This document shows, one piece after another, positions 7,867-13,722 of a stretch of DNA of 19,674 nucleotides. Position numbers and translations under genes: made by a program. This DNA is from SLRI01 sp964460465 (GTDB lineage: Bacteria > Pseudomonadota > Alphaproteobacteria > Geminicoccales > Geminicoccaceae), in NCBI GenBank assembly GCA_964460465.1, contig CAYWSB010000102.1:1-19674 (forward strand), in the 5' to 3' direction. Position 1 is the stretch's first letter, and the number at the start of each line of letters is the position of its first letter. The notes under the pieces were generated by a model. That model was not told the DNA's origin. It did not search any database and was given only the letters and a program-made list of their open reading frames with translations.

Positions 7867-9311
7867 GCGTGCTCGCCATCGACCAGGGGACCACCTCGAC
7901 CCGCGCGCTGCTGTTCGGCGACGGGGCGGCTCGGGAGGTCCTGCACACCGCCCGGCACCGGCAGCTCCATCCCGAGCCGGGCTGGGTCGAGCACGACGCG
8001 TTGGAGATTCTAGGGCACATCCGGGCCTGTCTCGACGCGGCCGCCGGCCACGACATGCGGGCGGTCGGCATCGACAACCAGGGCGAGAGCTGCCTCGCCT
8101 GGGACGCCGAGACGGGCGAGCCCTTGGGGCCGATCCTGGTCTGGCAGGACGCCCGGACCGAGGCCGTGATCGAGGCGCTGCGCGCGGACGGGGTCGAGCC
8201 CTTGGCCCGGGCGCGCACCGGGCTGCCGCTCGACGCCTATTTCTCGGCCGCAAAGCTCGGCTGGATCATGGCGAACCTGCCGGAGGCCCGGCGCCTGCAC
8301 GGCCGCGGCCGGCTGCGGCTGGGGACGACGGACGCCTTCTTCCTCGACCGGCTCACCGGGCACTACGTCACCGACATCACCACGGCCTCGCGCACCGGTC
8401 TGATGGATTTGGCGCGGGGTGCCTGGGATGCGGAGCTCTGCCGCCTCTACGGCGTGCCGGTCGAGGCCTTGCCGCAGATCGTGCCCACGACCGGGGAGTT
8501 CGGGGCGGTCACGATCGGCGGCCGCCGGGTGCCGGTGACCACGAGCGTGGTCGACCAGCAGGCGGCCCTCTACGGCCACGGCTGCCGGCGGCCGGGCGAC
8601 GCCAAGGTCACCTTCGGCACGGGGGCGTTCGCGCTCGCGGTCGCCGGGGCCACGCCGCCACCGACCGAGGGGGCGGACGGGCTCCTGCCGACCATCGCTT
8701 GGCAGAAGGTCGGCGAGGCGCCGACCTATGCCCTGGACGGCGGCGTGCACGCGGCCTCGGCGGCGGTCGACTGGGCCGGCGGGCTCGGGCTCTTCGCCGG
8801 CCATGCGGAGCTATCCGGCTTCGCCCGGACCACGGCGATCGAGCGGGGCGTCGTCTTCGTGCCGGCCCTGGCCGGCCTCGCCTGCCCGCACTGGGACAAG
8901 CAGGCCAGAGGTGCCTGGCTCGGCCTCGATCTTGCCACCGACCGTGCCACCCTCGTCCAGGCGGTGCTGGAAGGCGTGGCCTTGCGGATGTGCGAGGTGC
9001 TGGCCGCCATGGCGGCGCGGCTGACGCTCGCCGCACCGCTGCCGGTGGACGGCGGGATGAGCGCCAATCCCTGGTTCGTGCAGTTCCTGGCGGATGCGTC
9101 GGGCCGGGCCCTGCATGTCTCCGCCGAGCCGGAGCTGACGGCACGCGGCACCGCCGAGCTCGCGGCGGAGGCCGCCGGCATCGAGCTCCAGCTTGCGCAA
9201 GGCGGGCGCCTGGTCGAGCCGCGGCCGCTGCCGGCCTGGGTGCACCAGCGCTTTGCCGCGGCGGTGGCGGCCGTCAGGCACTTCGGCGACGTCTGCCGCA
9301 GCGTCGACTGA
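7863..9311 (+). CDS. FGGY-family carbohydrate kinase, glycerol kinase-like
   Basis: A 482-residue sugar/polyol kinase close to glycerol kinase in size and motifs: phosphate-binding AIDQGTTSTR (5-14), GWVEHDALEI (40-49), VWQDART (93-99), YFSAAKLGWI (126-135), catalytic-base Asp231 in VDQQAALYG, FGTGAFAL (251-258) and adenosine-site VDGGMSANPW (395-404). In E. coli GlpK the glycerol contacts are Arg83, Glu84, Tyr135 and Asp245. Here the equivalents are Gly74, Glu75, Tyr126 and Asp231, so one glycerol contact is lost. A related polyol or ketose is therefore more likely than glycerol, but this is inference. The start is TTG 7863, which overlaps the previous stop as TTGA and has GGAG eight bases before it. 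GTG 7869 is a poorer alternative. It is the last gene of the operon. Confidence 0.87.
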   Translation: MSVLAIDQGTTSTRALLFGDGAAREVLHTARHRQLHPEPGWVEHDALEILGHIRACLDAAAGHDMRAVGIDNQGESCLAWDAETGEPLGPILVWQDARTEAVIEALRADGVEPLARARTGLPLDAYFSAAKLGWIMANLPEARRLHGRGRLRLGTTDAFFLDRLTGHYVTDITTASRTGLMDLARGAWDAELCRLYGVPVEALPQIVPTTGEFGAVTIGGRRVPVTTSVVDQQAALYGHGCRRPGDAKVTFGTGAFALAVAGATPPPTEGADGLLPTIAWQKVGEAPTYALDGGVHAASAAVDWAGGLGLFAGHAELSGFARTTAIERGVVFVPALAGLACPHWDKQARGAWLGLDLATDRATLVQAVLEGVALRMCEVLAAMAARLTLAAPLPVDGGMSANPWFVQFLADASGRALHVSAEPELTARGTAELAAEAAGIELQLAQGGRLVEPRPLPAWVHQRFAAAVAAVRHFGDVCRSVD

Positions 9312-9326
9312 GGGGCCAGCCGGCCT

Positions 9327-9704
9327 TCAGCCCTGCAACCACAGGGCCAGGCGCACGGTCAGCAGGGCAGCCCAGAGCACCAGGGCGGCCGTGCCGGCGA
9401 GGCGGGCGAAGCGGCGATAGACGTCCTCGAGCGCCGTGCCGATGGTCCGCTGGGCAATGGCCGCCGGCGGCCGGTCGGCCGGGTCGAGCAGCAGCCAGGT
9501 CTCGGTGCGCTTGTAGGGTCGGCCGCGGGCGTGCATCGCCCGGACGGCGAGCACGACTGCGAGCCCGGTGACCAGAACCGCGCCGGCGCGCAGCAGGGCC
9601 AGGGGATCGTGGGCAAAGCCGATCAATCCGCAGGCGATCGCCAGTGCCGCGAAGCCGCAGCCCCGTGCCACGGATGCCTCGGCCGCTCGCTCGACCTGGT
9701 TCAC
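9327..9704 (-). CDS. Small hypothetical membrane protein
   Basis: A 125-residue protein starting at GTG 9704 with GGAAGG seven bases upstream. Three hydrophobic segments can be seen: about 16-32, 36-54 and 101-122. A polar stretch between the second and third holds RPYKRTETWLLLDPADRPP and a possible amphipathic helix (AIAQRTIGTALEDVYRRFAR). I do not recognise the family. It converges on the FGGY kinase with only 15 bases between stops, and lies downstream of two other small membrane-protein genes on the same strand, with a stem-loop between. Confidence 0.65.
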   Translation of the reverse strand: MNQVERAAEASVARGCGFAALAIACGLIGFAHDPLALLRAGAVLVTGLAVVLAVRAMHARGRPYKRTETWLLLDPADRPPAAIAQRTIGTALEDVYRRFARLAGTAALVLWAALLTVRLALWLQG

Positions 9705-9757
9705 CAGCGGGCCTTCCGGATCGCCGTCCCTCAGCCTCTAGAGGTGCCGCTCGGTGG

Positions 9758-9784
9758 CCGGTTCGGCAAGGGTTGCCGAGCCGG
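9758..9784 (-). terminator. Strong stem-loop after the 106-residue membrane protein gene
   Basis: A 12-bp inverted repeat (9758-9769 with 9773-9784, one G-T pair) has a three-base GGG loop and begins 13 bases past the stop of the upstream minus-strand gene. There is no T-tract on the minus strand, so termination is plausible but not certain; an mRNA-end stabiliser is the other option. Confidence 0.45.
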
Positions 9785-9797
9785 AATCGGGCGTCGG

Positions 9798-10118
9798 TCA
9801 GAAGCCGAAGGTGAAGAGATTGCCGAACGCCGGCAACGCGATCAGCGCCATGGTGACGAGCCAGATCCAGTAGCTCTTCTCATCGGTCTCGGTGCGGCCG
9901 GTGAAGCGCTCGAAGAGGGCGGCCGGGATGCCCGCCAGGATCAGGCAGAAGGTGGCGAACATCAGCGACGAAAAGAGGAAGATCAGCGGCACGAAGCCGA
10001 AGAACACGTCACCGACGAGCTGGATCGCGAAGATCACCACGGCCGGCATCAGCGGGTGGAACAGCCCGGCGACGATGGCGAAGGCCATGATGGCGAAGAC
10101 GAAGGCGTTCTTGCTCAT
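9798..10118 (-). CDS. Small hypothetical integral membrane protein
   Basis: A 106-residue, Phe-rich membrane protein with hydrophobic segments at about 5-20, 22-40, 42-64 and 85-103, plus one polar loop (FERFTGRTETDEKSYW) around 69-84. The family is not recognised. The start MSKNAF at 10118 was chosen because a longer in-frame reading to 10151 overlaps the upstream gene. That gene's stop ends at 10123, only four bases before this ATG, so the pair is very probably co-transcribed and may be translationally coupled. Confidence 0.7.
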   Translation of the reverse strand: MSKNAFVFAIMAFAIVAGLFHPLMPAVVIFAIQLVGDVFFGFVPLIFLFSSLMFATFCLILAGIPAALFERFTGRTETDEKSYWIWLVTMALIALPAFGNLFTFGF

Positions 10119-10122
10119 CGGC

Positions 10123-10422
10123 TCACAGGCCGCCCGGCTGCTGGAAGGCACCCAGCGATGCGAAGAGGAGGAAGAGGGCGATTCGCGCGAAGAAGGTCCA
10201 GACGAGGGTGAAGGCGACGACGATGCCGTGCGGGACGGCCTGCGGGGTCACCAGGGCAACGATACGGACAGCGGGCTCGGTCAGGAGAACGAAGAACCGC
10301 ATGATGAAGTTGCCCGAGTCCTCCGGCAGGAAGAGGCCCAGCAGCAGGCGGCCGGCGAGGGTGTACAGCAGCGCCGCGAGCAGGAAGTTGGCGATCTGGA
10401 AAAGGGCGGCGGCGACGAGCAT
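10123..10422 (-). CDS. Small membrane protein, YggT-like
   Basis: A 99-residue protein with two long hydrophobic regions (about 2-30 and 66-92) separated by the segment SGNFIMRFFVLLTEPAVRI. Two helices flanking an amphipathic loop with a conserved-looking Thr-Glu/Asp-Pro are like the YggT family of inner-membrane proteins, though only half of a full-length duplicated YggT. The assignment is by eye and tentative. It is the first of a run of small membrane-protein genes and lies after the terminator that closes the symporter operon, so it probably has its own promoter in 10423-10479. Confidence 0.6.
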   Translation of the reverse strand: MLVAAALFQIANFLLAALLYTLAGRLLLGLFLPEDSGNFIMRFFVLLTEPAVRIVALVTPQAVPHGIVVAFTLVWTFFARIALFLLFASLGAFQQPGGL

Positions 10423-10479
10423 GCGGGTCCCTGGCGGTTGGCGTGGTCGTCCTATCCGCAGGCGGCGCGGTGCGGCAAG

Positions 10480-10510
10480 AAAAAGGGGCGGTGCGCGCGG
10501 GCACCGCCCC
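10480..10510 (-). terminator. Rho-independent terminator of the symporter operon
   Basis: On the minus strand a perfect 10-bp stem (10501-10510 with 10485-10494) with a six-base loop is followed by five T (complement of 10480-10484). It lies 25 bases after the stop of the large symporter subunit. This is the clearest intrinsic terminator in the window and separates the symporter genes from the small membrane-protein genes beyond. Confidence 0.88.
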
Positions 10511-10535
10511 TCGAACGATCAGGCGGAGGCGCCGG

Positions 10536-12488
10536 TCAGGTCGCCTTGTCCTGCATGATGGTCTCGCCGCGCGGGCGGCGGACCTCGTCGATGAAGTTCT
10601 GCAGCTCGCGGGACGGCGCGGGCGTGATCTTGCTCACGAGCCACATCACCAGGAAGCCCGCCGGCAGGCCGAAGATCGCCGACGAGATGTTGTTGATGTT
10701 GAACCAGCCGACCTTCGAGTGGATCATCGCCGCCGCCTCGGCATAGGGCAGCGCCAGGGCGGCCGTCAGGTCGACGACCGGAGCACCGGTGACCGGGTTG
10801 AGGTTCGAGACCATCCCGAACATGGTCACCCCCTCGACCGGGAAGTAGCGGGTGACGACCAGGTAGAAGAGGGTGACGAAGAAGCCGACGAACATGCCGG
10901 CGATCGCCCCTACGGTCGTCGTCCGCTTCGACCAGACCCCCATGACCAGGGCCGGGAAGAGCCCGCCCGCCGCGAGGCTGAACGCCCAGGAGACCATGGC
11001 CAGGATGTCGGCCGGCCGGGTCGAGGCGGTGTAGGCGGCGGCCAGTGCCACCAGCACCAGGAGGATGCGGGCGATCACCAGCCGCCGATGCGCCGGCGCG
11101 TTCGGGTCGATCATCTTGTAGTAGATGTCGTGGCTGAGCGCGTTGGCGATGGCGAGCAGAAGCCCGTCGGCGGTGGAGAGGGCCGCGGCCAGGCCACCGG
11201 CGGCCACCAGGCCGGCGATGACGTAGGGCAGGCCCGCGATCTCCGGCGTGGAGATGACGATCACGTCGGTGTTGATCGTCAGGTCCTGCCACCGCAGCAG
11301 GCCATCGTGGCCTTCGATGGCACCGCAGGCGGCGACCACCGAGGCGACATCCTTCGCCGCGGCACCGCAGACGGTGACGAGATTGAGGTTGCCGTAGGTG
11401 TAGATCCAGGCCGGCAGCGCCTCGAGCCCGGCGCCGATCACGTTCTGGTAGACCTCGAGCTTCGCGAACGCCGCATAGGCCGGGGCCGTGAAGTAGAGGA
11501 GGAAGATGAAGAACAGCGACCAGGCGACCGACTTGCGCGCATCACGCACCGATGGGGTGGTGAAGTAGCGCATGAGGATATGCGGCAGCGAGGCCGTGCC
11601 GACCATGAGGCAGAGGATCAAGGCGAAGTAGTTGGCCGGGCTGTAGCTGGTGAACGGCAGGATATGCTGCTTCATGGTCTCGGGGGCGAGGCCCGTGGCC
11701 ATCATCTGCTGCTCGAGGGCGGTGATCTCCTGCAAGGCGCTGCCGTAGACCAGCTGCGGGATCGGGAAGCCGAAGTTCTTGGTCGAGAGCCAGATGACCG
11801 GGATCAGGTAGGCGATGATCAGCACGATGTACTGGGCGACCTGGGTCCAGGTGACCGCCCGCATGCCGCCGAGCATCGAGCAGAGCAGGATGCCCAAGAG
11901 GCCGACGAAGACGGCGATCTCGAACGAGATCCCGAGGAAGCGCGAGGCGATGATGCCGGTCGCGAAGATCTGCGCCACCACGTAGGTGAAGGAGCAGGCG
12001 AACAGCACGATGATGCCCATGAACCGCGCGGCGTTGCCGCCGTAGCGGGCGCTGAGGAAGTCGGGCACCGTGTAGGCGCCGAATTTCCTCAGGTAGGGGG
12101 CGACGAGGATGGCGACGAGCACGTAGCCGCCGGTCCAGCCCAGCACGAAGGCGAGGCCGTCGTAGCCGAGCAGGTAGAGCGAGCCGGCCATGCCGACGAA
12201 GGAGGCGCCGGACATCCAGTCGGCACCGGTCGCCATGCCGTTGTAGAGGGCCGGCACGCGCCGCCCGGCGACGTAGTACTCGGAGACCTGCATGGTCCGC
12301 GAGAGCACGCCGATGCCGGCATAGACCGCGAGTGTGAAGAAGACGAAGAGGTAGCCGATGACCTGGTTCGGCACTCCCATCTGCTCGAGCACGGCGAGCA
12401 GGACGATGAAGGCGGCGAAGCCGCCGGTGTAGAGGCCATAGATCTTGCCGAGATTGTCGACAAAATCGCCTTTTTGCTGGACCGCCAT
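10536..12488 (-). CDS. Sodium:solute symporter large subunit, VC_2705/ActP-like
   Basis: A 650-residue member of the solute:sodium symporter family with about 13 membrane helices. Recognisable stretches include YYVAGRRVPALYNGMATGADWMSGASF near the N-terminus, where residues following the first helices match acetate-permease-type carriers, then GYDGLAFVLGW, DFLSARYGG and the later STADGLLLAIANALSHDIYY segment. Pairing with a DUF4212 small subunit places it in the VC_2705 subfamily (TIGR03648), which is associated with acetate or other short-chain carboxylate uptake. The start at ATG 12488 is 14 bases after the small-subunit stop; a longer in-frame reading overlaps that gene and is rejected. 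Transcription ends at the terminator 10480-10510. The solute cannot be read from sequence alone. Confidence 0.9.
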   Translation of the reverse strand: MAVQQKGDFVDNLGKIYGLYTGGFAAFIVLLAVLEQMGVPNQVIGYLFVFFTLAVYAGIGVLSRTMQVSEYYVAGRRVPALYNGMATGADWMSGASFVGMAGSLYLLGYDGLAFVLGWTGGYVLVAILVAPYLRKFGAYTVPDFLSARYGGNAARFMGIIVLFACSFTYVVAQIFATGIIASRFLGISFEIAVFVGLLGILLCSMLGGMRAVTWTQVAQYIVLIIAYLIPVIWLSTKNFGFPIPQLVYGSALQEITALEQQMMATGLAPETMKQHILPFTSYSPANYFALILCLMVGTASLPHILMRYFTTPSVRDARKSVAWSLFFIFLLYFTAPAYAAFAKLEVYQNVIGAGLEALPAWIYTYGNLNLVTVCGAAAKDVASVVAACGAIEGHDGLLRWQDLTINTDVIVISTPEIAGLPYVIAGLVAAGGLAAALSTADGLLLAIANALSHDIYYKMIDPNAPAHRRLVIARILLVLVALAAAYTASTRPADILAMVSWAFSLAAGGLFPALVMGVWSKRTTTVGAIAGMFVGFFVTLFYLVVTRYFPVEGVTMFGMVSNLNPVTGAPVVDLTAALALPYAEAAAMIHSKVGWFNINNISSAIFGLPAGFLVMWLVSKITPAPSRELQNFIDEVRRPRGETIMQDKAT

Positions 12489-12502
12489 GGTTCTGCCCGC
12501 CC

Positions 12503-12766
12503 TCAGTCGTCTTCGGCCACGCCGAACTCGCGGTCGATCCGGTCCTGGCGCCAAGCGAACCAGAACAGCATGACCACGAAGGCGATGAGCGAGCCCTGGG
12601 CCGCCATGTAGAAGCCGATGGGGAACCCGGCGATGACGATGGCGTTGAGCGGGATCACGACCATGTGGATCAAAAAGCCGAAGAAGATCCACAACCCCAG
12701 CATGGTGAACATCAGCGACCGGGTCTTGGCCCAGTGCGCCTCCGCGTTGACCGATGGATCAGCCAT
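12503..12766 (-). CDS. DUF4212 protein, sodium/substrate symporter small subunit
   Basis: An 87-residue protein with two membrane helices (about 18-40 and 46-71). It carries the family signatures GFPIGFYMAAQGSLIAF and, after the second helix, WRQDRIDREFGVAEDD, which match the small subunit of the VC_2705-type symporter (DUF4212, TIGR03647). It is needed with, or stabilises, the large subunit. The start ATG 12766 has GGGAGG nine bases upstream. An in-frame TTG at 12775 touches that ribosome-binding site and cannot be the start. It is the first gene of the two-gene operon, divergent from the 211-residue hypothetical gene. Confidence 0.92.
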   Translation of the reverse strand: MADPSVNAEAHWAKTRSLMFTMLGLWIFFGFLIHMVVIPLNAIVIAGFPIGFYMAAQGSLIAFVVMLFWFAWRQDRIDREFGVAEDD

Positions 12767-13086
12767 TTCATTCAACCTCCCGTTGGCGGCCGGCGCATCG
12801 GCCGCGGGCAGCCAAACACGGCGCTTAAGCCCCGCCGAGCGCTGGATTCGAGCTCGGGCGACCGCCGTGCCGGGCGGGAGGGTTTTTCCGGATCAAGGTG
12901 AAACCCCGCCCAGCCCATAATCCTTCCGCGCGAGACCGGCTGGCTGTCAAGCAAGGCGCGACACTTTGGCTCACCCGCCGGGCGCGCCGCTTGTCGCCGC
13001 CGTGGCCCCGGGTACACGCTTCGGCTAGGCTCCCCGGTGCCGGGCCGGCAGCAGCTGGTCGGCCGGCTGCTGCGGGAGGTGGTTCG
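12767..13086. promoter_or_regulatory. Divergent intergenic region between the symporter and the exonuclease/CBS operon
   Basis: This 320-base stretch has no convincing gene. It should contain promoters for the symporter operon (-) and for the hypothetical/fusion operon (+). A perfect minus-strand TTGACA (complement of TGTCAA in CTGGCTGTCAAGC, near 12945) is present, but no good -10 lies at normal spacing, so no promoter is assigned. GC-rich inverted repeats occur near both ends. The arrangement implies coordinated control of the two operons, which is inference. Confidence 0.35.
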
Positions 13087-13722
13087 ATGGCGTTCTTCAG
13101 GCGGTGGTTCGAGAAGCCGCCTCCGCTCGAGACGGTGGGCGACCTCGTCGATTTCCTCGACGGCAACGCCGCCTTCGTCGCCCAGCGTTGCCTCTTCGAG
13201 TATGCGCGGGCACTCGCCGGCTACGGCTGGCAGCCGCTGATGGAGGAGGACGGCTTCCGCAGCGCCATGGAGCAGAGCCGCTGGCGGGCCTATCCCATCG
13301 GCCTCGCACTCGTCGCCGAAGTGGTCGAGGGCCAGCTTCGCGCGGCCCTGCCGGGCACGGCACCGCACCTCCTCGTCGCGGTCGAGCGGGCGGCCTTGAC
13401 GTCGTTCGAGCGCCATCGGCCGCCATCTCTGGTCGAGCCGGAGACGTGGCGGGCGGCGGGCGAGCGGCTGCGGCGGACGGTGGCGGCCCTGCAATCCGGC
13501 CCGCCCTTGCCGGTCAAGGACATCGCCAAGCCCGTGGCCGAGGAGATGCTGGGCCTCGTGCCCATCCATCCGCGGTTGCGCGGTCGCGACGCCTTCATGG
13601 TGCAGAACAACCTGACCGTCAGCCTGCTCAAGGTGCACGGCGACTTCGCGGCCCGGGCCGACCGCCAGCGGCTGCTGGCCGACCTCCTGGCGGTCGCCGA
13701 CGGCGTGGTCGACGCCCGATGA
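13087..13722 (+). CDS. Conserved hypothetical protein, coupled to the exonuclease/CBS/nucleotidyltransferase fusion
   Basis: A 211-residue soluble protein, predicted mostly helical, with no signal peptide or membrane segment. It begins MAFFRRWFEKPPP and has a central EQSRWRAYPIGLALVAEVVEG segment. A region near 160-190 contains GRDAFMVQNNLTVSLLKVH. I cannot assign it to a named family. The start at ATG 13087 is supported by GGGAGG seven bases upstream. Its stop overlaps the start of the next gene as ATGA, so the two proteins are probably made together and may act together. It is divergent from the symporter pair, which suggests a role in handling or sensing linked to that transporter. Confidence 0.8.
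   Translation: MAFFRRWFEKPPPLETVGDLVDFLDGNAAFVAQRCLFEYARALAGYGWQPLMEEDGFRSAMEQSRWRAYPIGLALVAEVVEGQLRAALPGTAPHLLVAVERAALTSFERHRPPSLVEPETWRAAGERLRRTVAALQSGPPLPVKDIAKPVAEEMLGLVPIHPRLRGRDAFMVQNNLTVSLLKVHGDFAARADRQRLLADLLAVADGVVDAR

Noticed and set aside
6547..8253. 568-codon minus-strand open frame across the oxidoreductase and kinase genes
   Set aside because: Arg/Pro/Ala-rich translation with no motif; the plus-strand genes show coupled starts and catalytic residues.
10443..12611. 722-codon open frame on the plus strand opposite the symporter
   Set aside because: Charged, repetitive translation without domains, mirroring a hydrophobic gene; the symporter frame has clear family motifs.
12940..12990. 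Minus-strand TTGACA as the -35 box of the symporter promoter
   Set aside because: The only TAT-like hexamer downstream (TTATGG) is about 24 bases away, too far for a sigma-70 promoter.
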